From Pseudomonas muyukensis (GTDB lineage: Bacteria; Pseudomonadota; Gammaproteobacteria; Pseudomonadales; Pseudomonadaceae), in NCBI RefSeq assembly GCF_019139535.1, contig NZ_CP077073.1:323501-387500 (forward strand): a DNA stretch of 64,000 nt. Direction: 5' to 3'. Position numbers and translations under genes: made by a program. Under the pieces are notes generated by a model, which searched no databases, was not told the DNA's origin, and saw nothing but the letters and a program-made list of their open reading frames with translations. Positions 45,428 through 54,568 of the stretch are shown piece by piece; position 1 is the first letter of the stretch, and each line of letters begins with the position of its first letter.

Positions 45428-46921
45428 ATGAACGATCCGTTGCGCGACAGCCAGGCCCCGCAGGCGGCCACCCAGGACCCGAGCGAGTTCGCAAGCCTCT
45501 TGCTGCAGGAGTTCAAGCCCAAGACCGAGCGGGCCAAGGAAGCCGTGGAGAGCGCCGTGCGCACCCTGGCCGAGCAGGCCCTGGCGCAGACCAACCTGGT
45601 GTCCAACGATGCCATCGGCTCGATCGAGCAGATCATCGCCGCCATCGACGCCAAGCTCACCGCCCAGGTCAACCAGATCATCCACCACGATGACTTCCAG
45701 CAACTGGAAAGCGCCTGGCGTGGCCTGCACTACCTGGTCAACAACACCGAGAGCGACGAGCAGCTGAAGATTCGCGTGCTCAACATCTCGAAGACCGACC
45801 TGCACAAGACCCTGAAGAAATTCAAGGGCACCGCCTGGGACCAGAGCCCGGTGTTCAAGAAGCTCTACGAAGAGGAATACGGCCAGTTCGGCGGCGAGCC
45901 TTACGGCTGCCTGGTGGGCGACTACTACTTCGACCAGTCACCGCCGGATGTCGAGCTGCTGGGCGAGGTGTCCAAGGTCTGCGCCTCGATGCACGCGCCG
46001 TTCATTTCCGCCGCCTCGCCGACGGTGATGGGCATGGGCTCGTGGCAGGAGCTGTCCAACCCGCGCGACCTGACCAAGATCTTCACCACCCCGGAGTACG
46101 CCGGCTGGCGCTCGCTGCGCGAATCGGAAGACTCGCGCTACATCGGCCTGACCATGCCACGTTTCCTGGCGCGCCTGCCCTACGGCGCCAAGACCGACCC
46201 GGTCGAGGCCTTCGCCTTCGAGGAAGACACCGACGGCGCCGACAGCAGCAAGTACACCTGGGCCAACGCCGCCTACGCCATGGCGGTGAACATCAACCGC
46301 TCGTTCAAGCACTACGGCTGGTGCTCGCGCATCCGCGGCGTGGAATCGGGCGGTGAAGTGCAGGGCCTGCCGGCCCACACCTTCCCCACCGACGACGGTG
46401 GCGTGGACATGAAGTGCCCGACCGAGATCGCCATTTCCGACCGCCGCGAGGCGGAGCTGGCGAAAAACGGTTTCATGCCGCTGCTGCACAAGAAGAACAC
46501 CGACTTCGCCGCCTTCATCGGCGCGCAGTCGCTGCAGAAGCCGGCCGAGTACGACGACCCGGACGCCACCGCCAACGCCAACCTGGCCGCGCGCCTGCCG
46601 TACCTGTTCGCCACCTGCCGCTTCGCCCATTACCTGAAGTGCATCGTTCGCGACAAGATCGGTTCGTTCAAGGAAAAGGACGAGATGCAGCGCTGGCTGC
46701 AGGACTGGATCCTCAACTACGTCGACGGCGACCCGGCGCACTCCACCGAGACCACCAAGGCCCAGCACCCGCTGGCGGCCGCCGAAGTGGTGGTCGAGGA
46801 CGTCGAAGGCAACCCGGGTTACTACAACTCGCGCTTCTACCTGCGCCCGCACTACCAGCTCGAAGGGCTGACCGTGTCGCTGCGCCTGGTGTCGAAGCTG
46901 CCTTCGGCCAAAGGAGCCTGA
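45428..46921 (+). CDS. tssC: T6SS sheath large subunit TssC (VipB)
   Basis: This 497-residue protein lies 11 bp after tssB. Clear TssC features are LESAWRGLHYLVNNTESDEQ, EEYGQFGGEPYGCLVGDYYF, ISAASPTVMGMGSWQELSNP and FATCRFAHYLKCIVRDKIGS. It forms the sheath with TssB and is recycled by ClpV. Confidence 0.97.
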   Translation: MNDPLRDSQAPQAATQDPSEFASLLLQEFKPKTERAKEAVESAVRTLAEQALAQTNLVSNDAIGSIEQIIAAIDAKLTAQVNQIIHHDDFQQLESAWRGLHYLVNNTESDEQLKIRVLNISKTDLHKTLKKFKGTAWDQSPVFKKLYEEEYGQFGGEPYGCLVGDYYFDQSPPDVELLGEVSKVCASMHAPFISAASPTVMGMGSWQELSNPRDLTKIFTTPEYAGWRSLRESEDSRYIGLTMPRFLARLPYGAKTDPVEAFAFEEDTDGADSSKYTWANAAYAMAVNINRSFKHYGWCSRIRGVESGGEVQGLPAHTFPTDDGGVDMKCPTEIAISDRREAELAKNGFMPLLHKKNTDFAAFIGAQSLQKPAEYDDPDATANANLAARLPYLFATCRFAHYLKCIVRDKIGSFKEKDEMQRWLQDWILNYVDGDPAHSTETTKAQHPLAAAEVVVEDVEGNPGYYNSRFYLRPHYQLEGLTVSLRLVSKLPSAKGA

Positions 46922-46943
46922 CAGCCCAGGGGCCGCTTTGCGG

Positions 46944-47046
46944 CCCTTTCGCGACACAAGGCCGCTCCTACACAGAGGGCCTGTGTCATGTGCTGAGTGA
47001 GAGACCGACGCAGCTTCTGTAGGAGCGGCCTTGCGTCGCGAAAGGG
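46944..47046. repeat. BIME between tssC and hcp
   Basis: Arms 46944-46972 and 47018-47046 (29 bp each, one mismatch) are the same palindrome class as at 2075-2143. Its position inside the operon could separate a stable hcp mRNA from the upstream transcript. Confidence 0.85.
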
Positions 47047-47105
47047 CTGCGCAGCAGCCCCAACTGCACCAAACCGCCAACCTGACGCGAAATCCCGAGG
47101 ACATC

Positions 47106-47594
47106 ATGGCTGTAGATATTTTCATCAAGATCGGCGACATCAAGGGCGAGTCCCACGACAAGGCCCACAAGGACGAAATCGACGTGCTCAACTGGAGCTG
47201 GGGCATGTCCCAGTCCGGCAACATGCACCTGGGCAGCGGTGGCGGCTCGGGCAAGGTCAACATCCAGGACCTGTCGATCACCAAGTACATCGACAAGTCC
47301 AGCCCCAACCTGATGGCCCACTGCTCCAGCGGCAAGCACATCGACAAGGTCAAGCTGACCGTGCGCAAGGCTGGCGGTGAAAGCCAGGTCGAGTACCTGA
47401 TCATCAACCTCGAAGAGGTGATCATCAGCTCGCTGAGCACCGGTGGCTCGGGCAGCGACGACCGCCTGACCGAGAACGTGACCCTGAACTTCGCCAAGGT
47501 CACCGTCGACTACCAGCCGCAGAAAGCCGACGGCACCAAGGAAGGCGGCCCGATCAAGTACGGCTGGAACATCCGCTCCAACGTCAAGATCTGA
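47106..47594 (+). CDS. hcp: T6SS tube protein Hcp (TssD)
   Basis: This 162-residue protein starts at the ATG at 47106. Hcp1-type features are MAVDIFIKIGDIKGES, VLNWSWGMSQSGNMHLG, GKVNIQDLSITKYIDKSSPN and LTENVTLNFAKVTVDY. It forms the hexameric tube and may chaperone small effectors such as the Tae4 protein encoded next. Confidence 0.97.
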   Translation: MAVDIFIKIGDIKGESHDKAHKDEIDVLNWSWGMSQSGNMHLGSGGGSGKVNIQDLSITKYIDKSSPNLMAHCSSGKHIDKVKLTVRKAGGESQVEYLIINLEEVIISSLSTGGSGSDDRLTENVTLNFAKVTVDYQPQKADGTKEGGPIKYGWNIRSNVKI

Positions 47595-47666
47595 TCGACC
47601 GCGTGCGCGCCGGCCCGCCCGGCGCGCACGCCCCTCCCCACGCCTCACCCGCTCACGGTGAACCTT

Positions 47667-48101
47667 ATGGCCAAGCCTTCTTTCATCAACCTGTGGAATG
47701 CCTACCCAAAGGTGTCCTCGCCTTGCGACGGCCCGTGGGACAACCAGTGCGCCATCCGCATGAGCATCGCGCTCAATGGCGAGATGGGCCTGAAGGTCAA
47801 CAAGTCGACCTACACCGAACCCAAGTGCGCCCATGGCCATGCCCGTGGCGCCGAATCCCTGGCCAACTGGCTGGAGCGCCAGCTCGGCCGCCCGCAGCGC
47901 ATCGGCGGCAGCGCCCAGGAGCGCGAGACGCTCAAGGCCAAGACCGGGATCATCTTCTACAAGGACTGCTTCGCCCGTGCCGGGCAAAGCCAGGAAAACC
48001 GCACCGGCGACCATATCGACCTGTGGAACCGCGGCCTGACCAAGGGCTTCTCCGACCAGAACTACCAGTCCAAGCAGGTCTGGTTCTGGGAGCTGACATG
48101 A
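47667..48101 (+). CDS. tae4: T6SS amidase effector, Tae4 family
   Basis: This 144-residue protein starts at the ATG at 47667. It shows the Tae4 pattern: [14 protein letters not shown], catalytic Cys28 in [41 protein letters not shown] and catalytic His116 in GDHIDLWN. Tae4 enzymes cut the gamma-D-glutamyl-mDAP bond of peptidoglycan in the periplasm of target cells. There is no signal peptide, as expected for T6SS delivery, probably through Hcp. It overlaps the immunity gene by 4 bp. Confidence 0.93.
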   Translation: MAKPSFINLWNAYPKVSSPCDGPWDNQCAIRMSIALNGEMGLKVNKSTYTEPKCAHGHARGAESLANWLERQLGRPQRIGGSAQERETLKAKTGIIFYKDCFARAGQSQENRTGDHIDLWNRGLTKGFSDQNYQSKQVWFWELT

Positions 48102-48508
48102 CCCGCGCGGCCCTGGCAGGTGCCCTGCTGCTGGCCCTGAGCGCCTGCGCCGATGCCGAGCTGCTGACCGCGGCCACCCTCGGCGGCCAGCCCGTGACCC
48201 TCGCCGAGCGTGCCGGCCAGTGCGTGCTCAGCCGTGGCGAGCAAAGCCTGGCGCTGGACATGCAGTGGCCGTGCAGCCTCAGCCCGGACCGCGCCGGCCA
48301 GGCCCGGGTCGAGCAGTTCAACGGCGTGCCGATCGTGCTGGTCACCCACGTGCAGCCGCACCCGACGCTCCAGGGCGAATGCCTGAAGACCTCGCGCGCC
48401 GTGCGCCTGACCCAGACCGGCCTGGAGGCATCCACAGCGGCGCCGAGCGCCTCGTGCGACACCGGTTTCGAAGACCAGAAGCTGTTCACGGGGATGTTCC
48501 AGTGGTAG
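48098..48508 (+). CDS. Lipoprotein immunity protein to the Tae4 effector
   Basis: This 136-residue protein starts within the tae4 stop (ATGA). Its signal ends in [10 protein letters not shown], so it is likely a periplasmic lipoprotein with Cys17 lipidated. The mature part has four further cysteines and reads as beta-rich ([26 protein letters not shown]). Typical Tai4 immunity proteins are helical, so this seems to be a different immunity family. Assignment is by position. It ends inside the tssE start. Confidence 0.6.
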   Translation: MTRAALAGALLLALSACADAELLTAATLGGQPVTLAERAGQCVLSRGEQSLALDMQWPCSLSPDRAGQARVEQFNGVPIVLVTHVQPHPTLQGECLKTSRAVRLTQTGLEASTAAPSASCDTGFEDQKLFTGMFQW

Positions 48509-49017
48509 CCGAGATCGCCACCCGCGACCGCCTGCAGCCCTCGCTGCTGGACCGTCTGACCGACGACGACCCGGGCAACCCGCAGGAAGCCCCCGACAAA
48601 CGCGTGCTCAGCCTGCACCAGCTCAAGGCCTCGGTGCTGCGCGACCTGGCCTGGCTGCTCAACACCACCTCGTTGCTCGACAGCGTCGATACCCTGAACT
48701 CCCAGGCCGGTGCCTCGGTGGTCAACTACGGCCTGCCGGCCCTGGCCGGCAACAGTGCCTCGAACATCGACCTGAGCGCCCTGGAGCGCATCATCCACCA
48801 GGCCATCGCCACCTACGAGCCACGCATTCTCGCCCATACCCTGAAGGTGCGCGCCCAGGCCGCCCCCGGCGAGATGAACGCCAACGCCCTGAGCTTCGAG
48901 ATCGAAGGCGACCTGTGGGCCCAGCCGGCGGCGCTGCCGCTGCTGCTGCAGACCGACGTCGACCTGGAGTCCGGCCATGTCCGCGTGGCGCCCGCCGAGC
49001 GCCGGAGGCGTGCATGA
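48502..49017 (+). CDS. tssE: T6SS baseplate protein TssE
   Basis: This 171-residue gp25-like protein starts at GTG 48502, overlapping the immunity gene by 7 bp. Features are [44 protein letters not shown] and the lysozyme-like fold segment [13 protein letters not shown]. It is a wedge component of the baseplate. Confidence 0.93.
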   Translation: MVAEIATRDRLQPSLLDRLTDDDPGNPQEAPDKRVLSLHQLKASVLRDLAWLLNTTSLLDSVDTLNSQAGASVVNYGLPALAGNSASNIDLSALERIIHQAIATYEPRILAHTLKVRAQAAPGEMNANALSFEIEGDLWAQPAALPLLLQTDVDLESGHVRVAPAERRRRA

Positions 49018-50876
49018 ACCCGCGCCTGCTCGAGCTGTACAACCAGGAACTGCAGCACATCCGCGAAGGTGCCGCCGAGTTCGCCAAGGAATACCCGAAG
49101 ATCGCCGGGCGCCTGACGCTGTCGGGGATCGAGTGCGCCGACCCCTACGTCGAGCGCCTGCTCGAAGGCTTCGCCTACCTCACCGCGCGGGTGCAGCTGA
49201 AACTCGACGCCGAGTACCCGACCTTCACCCACAACCTGCTGGAAATCGCCTACCCGCACTACCTGGCGCCGACCCCGTCGATGACCGTGGTGCAGTTGCA
49301 GACCGACCCCGACGAGGGCTCGCTGGCTGCCGGTTTCCGCCTGCCGCGCGACAGCGTGCTGCGCGCCAACCTGGGGCGCAACTCGCAGACCCCCTGTGAG
49401 TTTCGCAGCACCCAGGACGTCACCCTGTGGCCCTTGCAGGTGGCCCGCGCCGAGTACTTCGGCAACCCCGGCGCCGTGCTCGGGCGCCTGGCCGCCAGCG
49501 TGCCCAAGGCCCGCGCCGGCCTGCGCCTGAGCCTGCGCAGCGGCGCCGAGATTCCGTTCGCCAGCCTGCCGCTGAGCCACCTGCCGCTATACCTCAACGG
49601 CGCCGACGAAACCCCGTTCCGCCTCTACGAGCAACTGCTCGGCAGCGCCTGCGCGGTGTTCGTGCGCCAGCCCGGCGCCGACTGGGTCGAGCGCATCCCG
49701 GTCGAGCAAGCCTTGCTGCCGTGCGGCTTCGACGACCGCGAGGCGGCGCTGCCGGTGGTGCCCCAGGCGTTCCAGGGCTATCGCCTGTTGCAGGAGTATT
49801 TCGCCCTGCCGCAACGCTTGCTGTTCGTCGATTTCGCCGGCCTGGAGCGGGCGGTGCAACGCTGCAGCGGCCAGGAGCTGGAGATCATCGTGCTGTTCGA
49901 GCGTTTCGAGCAGAGCCTGGAGAGCAGCGTCGGCGCCGGCCAGTTCGTGCCGTTCTGCACCCCGGCGATCAACCTGTTCCCGCGCCGGGTCGACCGCATC
50001 CACCTGAGCGACCGGGTGCACGAGCACCACGTGATCGCCGACCGCACCCGGCCTACCGATTTCGAGATTCACTCGTTGCAACGGGTCAGCGGCCACGGCA
50101 CGGGCCCCGACCAGGAGTTCCTGCCGTTCTATGCCGTGCGCGACCCGTCGCGCTATGGCCGCGACCAGGCCTACTACATCGTCCGCCGCGAGCCACGGGT
50201 GCTGTCCAGCGAACAGCGGCGCAATGGCACGCGCTCCAGCTACATGGGCAGCGAGACCTTCGTCAGCCTGGTCGACGGCCAGCAGGCGCCCTACCGCCAT
50301 GACCTGCGCCAGCTGGGCATCAGTGCCCTGTGCAGCAACCGCGACCTGCCGCTGTTCATGAACGTCGGCGACGGGCGCAGCGACTTCAGCCTGGCCGACA
50401 GCGCCCCGGTCGCCGCCGTGCGCTGCCTGGCCGGCCCCAGCCGGCCCAAGGCCAGCCATGCCCACGATAATCGCGCCTGGCGCCTGATCAGCCAGTTGTC
50501 GCTGAACTACCTGTCGCTGGCCGAACAGGGCCAGGGCGCCGCCGCCCTGCGCGAACTGCTGCGCCTGTACGGCGACCCGCAGGACAGCGCCCTGCTCCTG
50601 CAGATCGACGGCCTGCGCGAGGTCAGCAGCAAGCCCTGCACCCGGCGCCTGCCAATGCCCGGGCCGATCGTCTTCGGCCGCGGCCTGGAAATCACCCTGA
50701 CCTTCGACGAGAACGCCTTCCGCGGCACCGGCGTGTTCCTGCTGGGCGCGGTGTTCGAGCGCTTCCTGACCCGCTACGTGTCGATCAACAGCTTCACCGA
50801 AACCGTGCTGCGCACCAGCGAACGAGGCGAGATCATGCGCTGGAACGCCAAGCCCGGACGCAGGCCGACCCTGTGA
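49014..50876 (+). CDS. tssF: T6SS baseplate protein TssF
   Basis: This 620-residue protein starts at the ATG at 49014, overlapping the tssE stop. Features are [40 protein letters not shown] and [19 protein letters not shown] near the start and a C-terminal [18 protein letters not shown]. It forms the wedge with TssE and TssG. Confidence 0.95.
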   Translation: MNPRLLELYNQELQHIREGAAEFAKEYPKIAGRLTLSGIECADPYVERLLEGFAYLTARVQLKLDAEYPTFTHNLLEIAYPHYLAPTPSMTVVQLQTDPDEGSLAAGFRLPRDSVLRANLGRNSQTPCEFRSTQDVTLWPLQVARAEYFGNPGAVLGRLAASVPKARAGLRLSLRSGAEIPFASLPLSHLPLYLNGADETPFRLYEQLLGSACAVFVRQPGADWVERIPVEQALLPCGFDDREAALPVVPQAFQGYRLLQEYFALPQRLLFVDFAGLERAVQRCSGQELEIIVLFERFEQSLESSVGAGQFVPFCTPAINLFPRRVDRIHLSDRVHEHHVIADRTRPTDFEIHSLQRVSGHGTGPDQEFLPFYAVRDPSRYGRDQAYYIVRREPRVLSSEQRRNGTRSSYMGSETFVSLVDGQQAPYRHDLRQLGISALCSNRDLPLFMNVGDGRSDFSLADSAPVAAVRCLAGPSRPKASHAHDNRAWRLISQLSLNYLSLAEQGQGAAALRELLRLYGDPQDSALLLQIDGLREVSSKPCTRRLPMPGPIVFGRGLEITLTFDENAFRGTGVFLLGAVFERFLTRYVSINSFTETVLRTSERGEIMRWNAKPGRRPTL

Positions 50877-51889
50877 ACACGCTACAGGCGATGCAAGCCG
50901 AGCCCTGGGCGTACGACTTCTTCCAGGCGCTGCGCCGCCTCGAGGCGGAAAACCCGGAGCTGCCACGCTTCGGCCACTCGCAGCGCCTGGCCGACGAGCC
51001 GGTGCGCCTGGGCCAGCGCCTGGACTGCGGTTTCGCCCCGGCGACCCTGGCCTCGGTCACCGCCGTGGACGACCAGCCGGCGCGCCTGGAGCAGTTCTTC
51101 TTCGGCCTCGGCGGCCCCAACGGCCCGCTGCCGCTGCACCTGACCGAGTACATGCGCGAGCGCCAGCGCAACCATGCCGACCCCACCAGCAAGCGCTTTC
51201 TCGATATCTTCCACCACCGCCTGCTGAGCCTGTTCTACCGCGCCTGGGCCGAGGCCCGGCCGACGGTCAGCCACGACCGTCCGGGCGACGACTACTGGGC
51301 CGCGCGCCTGGCCGCCTTGAGCGGCCGTGGCCAGCCGGAGCTGCACGGCCAGGGGCCGCTGGCCGATACCGCCAAGCTGCACTGGTCCGGTCACCTGGCC
51401 GCGCAAACCCGCTACCCCGATGGCCTGTGCAGCATCCTGGCAGGCTACTTCGGCGTGCCGGTAAAGCTCGAGGAGTACGTCGGCCAGTGGCTCGAGCTGC
51501 CCGAGCGCAGCCAGCTCGGCGTGCGCGCCAACCGCCTGGGCCTGGACCTGTGCCTGGGCCGCTACGTCTGGGACCGCCAGCACAAGTTCCGCCTGTGCCT
51601 CGGCCCGCTGAGCCTCGACCAGTACCACGCCCTGCTGCCCGGCGGGCAGGCGTTCGTCGAGCTGGCGGCGTGGGTCGCCGAGTACCTGGGCCAGGAACTG
51701 GACTGGGACCTCAACCTCATCCTTGCGCAGGACCAAGTGCCCGCGCTGCAACTCAACGCTGGCCAACGCCTGGGGTTCGATACCTGGCTCGGCCGGCCAT
51801 CGCACGATGCAGGCGACCTGAAGCTGGCCCGGTACTACGCCGACCAGCCGGTCGCCGCCCCCCTCACAAGGAGTCAGGACCATGGGTGA
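50873..51889 (+). CDS. tssG: T6SS baseplate protein TssG
   Basis: This 338-residue protein starts at GTG 50873, overlapping the tssF stop. Features are PWAYDFFQALRRLEAENPEL, FFFGLGGPNGPLPLHLTEYM, RFLDIFHHRLLSLFYRAWAE and GQWLELPERSQLG. It completes the TssEFG wedge. Confidence 0.95.
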   Translation: MNTLQAMQAEPWAYDFFQALRRLEAENPELPRFGHSQRLADEPVRLGQRLDCGFAPATLASVTAVDDQPARLEQFFFGLGGPNGPLPLHLTEYMRERQRNHADPTSKRFLDIFHHRLLSLFYRAWAEARPTVSHDRPGDDYWAARLAALSGRGQPELHGQGPLADTAKLHWSGHLAAQTRYPDGLCSILAGYFGVPVKLEEYVGQWLELPERSQLGVRANRLGLDLCLGRYVWDRQHKFRLCLGPLSLDQYHALLPGGQAFVELAAWVAEYLGQELDWDLNLILAQDQVPALQLNAGQRLGFDTWLGRPSHDAGDLKLARYYADQPVAAPLTRSQDHG

Positions 51890-54557
51890 AATCAGCCGCG
51901 CCGCGCTGTTCGGCAAACTCAACAGCGTCGCCTACAAGGCCATCGAGGCGGCCACGGTGTTCTGCAAGCTGCGGGGCAACCCCTATGTCGAGCTGGTGCA
52001 CTGGCTGCACCAGCTGCTGCAACTGCAGGACAGCGACCTGCACCGCATCATCCGCCAGTTCAACGTCGAGCCGGCACGCCTGGCCCGCGACCTGACCGAC
52101 GCCCTGGACCGCCTGCCGCGCGGCTCGACCTCAATCACCGACCTGTCCTCGCAAGTGGAAGAAGCCGTCGAGCGCGGCTGGGTCTACGGCAGCCTGATGT
52201 TCGGCGAAAGCCAGGTACGCACCGGCTACCTGCTGGTCGGCATCCTCAAGACGCCGAGCCTGCGCAATGCGTTGCTGGGGCTGTCCAGCGAGTTCGCCAA
52301 GCTGAAGATCGAGGCCCTGAGCGAGCGCTTCGACGAGTACGTGGGCGACTCGCCGGAGAACAACCTGGCGGCCAGCGACGGCTTCAGCGCCGCCGCCCCG
52401 GGCGAGGCCAGCGGCGCCGTGGCCCCGGCGGCGATGGGCAAGCAGGAGGCGCTCAAGCGCTTCACTGTCGACCTCACCGAGCAGGCCCGCAGCGGCAAGC
52501 TCGACCCCATCGTCGGCCGTGACGAGGAGATCCGCCAGCTGGTCGACATCCTCATGCGCCGCCGCCAGAACAACCCGATCCTCACTGGCGAGGCCGGCGT
52601 CGGCAAGACCGCGGTGGTCGAAGGTTTCGCCCTGCGCATCGTCGCCGGCGACGTGCCACCGGCGCTCAAGGATGTCGAGCTGCGCAGCCTGGACGTCGGC
52701 CTGTTGCAGGCCGGCGCCAGCATGAAGGGCGAATTCGAACAACGCCTGCGCCAGGTGATCGAGGACGTGCAGGCCTCGCCCAAGCCGATCATCCTGTTCA
52801 TCGACGAGGCCCATACCCTGGTCGGCGCCGGGGGCGCCGCCGGCACCGGTGACGCCGCCAACCTGCTCAAGCCGGCCCTGGCCCGTGGCAGCCTGCGCAC
52901 GGTGGCCGCGACCACCTGGGCCGAGTACAAGAAGCACATCGAGAAGGACCCGGCCCTGACCCGCCGCTTCCAGGTGGTGCAAGTGGACGAGCCGAGCGAA
53001 GCCAAGGCGCTGCTGATGATGCGCGGCGTGGCCTCGACCATGGAGAAACACCACCAGGTGCAGATCCTCGACGAGGCGCTGGAAGCCGCGGTGAAACTGT
53101 CGCACCGCTACATCCCGGCGCGCCAGCTGCCGGACAAGTCAGTGAGCCTGCTCGATACCGCCTGCGCCCGCGTGGCCATCAGCCTGCACGCGGTGCCGGC
53201 CGAGGTGGACGACAGCCGTCGGCGCATCGAGGCACTGGAAGTCGAATTGCAGATCATTGCCCGCGAAGCCGCCATCGGCGTCAACACCGCGCAACGCCAA
53301 GCCCAGGCCAACAGCCTGCTGGCTGAGGAGCGCGAGCGCCTGACCGGCCTGGAAAGTCGCTGGGCCGAGGAGAAAGCCCTGGTGGACGAGCTGCTGGCCA
53401 CCCGCGCGCAACTGCGCGAGCAAGTGGGCGTGGTCGACCAGGAAGTGGACGTGCAGGGCAGCCATGAACTGCGCGAGAAGCTCAGCGACCTGCAACAGCG
53501 CCTCACCACCCTGCAAGGCGAGAGCCCGTTGATCCTGCCGACCGTGGACTACCAGGCGGTGGCCTCGGTGGTCGCCGACTGGACCGGCATCCCGGTGGGA
53601 CGCATGGCGCGCAACGAGATCGAGACCGTGCTCAACCTCGACAGCCACCTGGCCAAGCGCATCATCGGCCAGGACCACGCGCTGAAGATGATCGCCAAGC
53701 GCATCCAGACCTCCCGCGCAGGCCTGGACAACCCGAACAAGCCGATCGGCGTGTTCATGCTCGCCGGCACCTCCGGCGTGGGCAAGACCGAGACCGCCCT
53801 GGCCCTGGCCGAGGCCATGTACGGCGGTGAACAGAACCTGATCACCATCAACATGAGCGAGTTCCAGGAAGCCCACACCGTCTCCACCCTCAAGGGCGCC
53901 CCGCCCGGCTACGTCGGTTACGGCGAAGGCGGCGTGCTGACCGAGGCCGTGCGCCGCCGGCCCTACAGCGTGGTGCTGCTGGACGAGGTGGAAAAAGCCC
54001 ACCCCGACGTGCACGAGATCTTCTTCCAGGTGTTCGACAAGGGCGTGATGGAAGACGGCGAGGGGCGCCAGATCGATTTTCGCAACACCCTGATCCTGCT
54101 CACCACCAACGCCGGCACCGAGCTGATCGCCAATACCTGCAAGGACCCGCAGGCGCTGCCCGACCCAGAGTCGGTGGCCAGCTCGCTGCGCCAGCCGCTG
54201 CTGGAGATCTTCCCGCCCGCCTTGCTTGGCCGCCTGGTGACCATCCCCTACTACCCGCTCAGCGACGCCATGCTCAAGGCCATCACCCGCCTGCAGCTGG
54301 AGCGCATCCGCAAGCGCGTGGAAGGCACTCACAAGGTCGGCTTCGCCTACGACGACGACGTGGTCGAGCTGATCGTCTCGCGCTGCACCGAGACCGAGAG
54401 CGGTGGCCGCATGATCGACGCTATCCTGACCAATGGCCTGCTGCCGGACATGAGCCGCGAGTTCCTGACCCGCCTGCTCGAAGGCAAGCCGCTGGCCAGC
54501 GTCAGCATCAGCCGTCGTGACAACGACCTGCACTATGACTTCGGCGCCGCCGACTGA
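51882..54557 (+). CDS. clpV: T6SS disassembly ATPase ClpV (TssH)
   Basis: This 891-residue Hsp100 ATPase overlaps tssG by 8 bp. It has a ClpN-like N-domain, a first AAA domain with GEAGVGKTAVVEG and IILFIDEAHTLVGAG, a coiled middle domain (about 420-510) and a second AAA domain with GTSGVGKTETALALAEAMYG. It extracts TssC from contracted sheaths. Because TagJ is missing, ClpV presumably binds TssC directly here. Confidence 0.97.
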   Translation: MGEISRAALFGKLNSVAYKAIEAATVFCKLRGNPYVELVHWLHQLLQLQDSDLHRIIRQFNVEPARLARDLTDALDRLPRGSTSITDLSSQVEEAVERGWVYGSLMFGESQVRTGYLLVGILKTPSLRNALLGLSSEFAKLKIEALSERFDEYVGDSPENNLAASDGFSAAAPGEASGAVAPAAMGKQEALKRFTVDLTEQARSGKLDPIVGRDEEIRQLVDILMRRRQNNPILTGEAGVGKTAVVEGFALRIVAGDVPPALKDVELRSLDVGLLQAGASMKGEFEQRLRQVIEDVQASPKPIILFIDEAHTLVGAGGAAGTGDAANLLKPALARGSLRTVAATTWAEYKKHIEKDPALTRRFQVVQVDEPSEAKALLMMRGVASTMEKHHQVQILDEALEAAVKLSHRYIPARQLPDKSVSLLDTACARVAISLHAVPAEVDDSRRRIEALEVELQIIAREAAIGVNTAQRQAQANSLLAEERERLTGLESRWAEEKALVDELLATRAQLREQVGVVDQEVDVQGSHELREKLSDLQQRLTTLQGESPLILPTVDYQAVASVVADWTGIPVGRMARNEIETVLNLDSHLAKRIIGQDHALKMIAKRIQTSRAGLDNPNKPIGVFMLAGTSGVGKTETALALAEAMYGGEQNLITINMSEFQEAHTVSTLKGAPPGYVGYGEGGVLTEAVRRRPYSVVLLDEVEKAHPDVHEIFFQVFDKGVMEDGEGRQIDFRNTLILLTTNAGTELIANTCKDPQALPDPESVASSLRQPLLEIFPPALLGRLVTIPYYPLSDAMLKAITRLQLERIRKRVEGTHKVGFAYDDDVVELIVSRCTETESGGRMIDAILTNGLLPDMSREFLTRLLEGKPLASVSISRRDNDLHYDFGAAD

Positions 54558-54568
54558 CAGGACCGACC

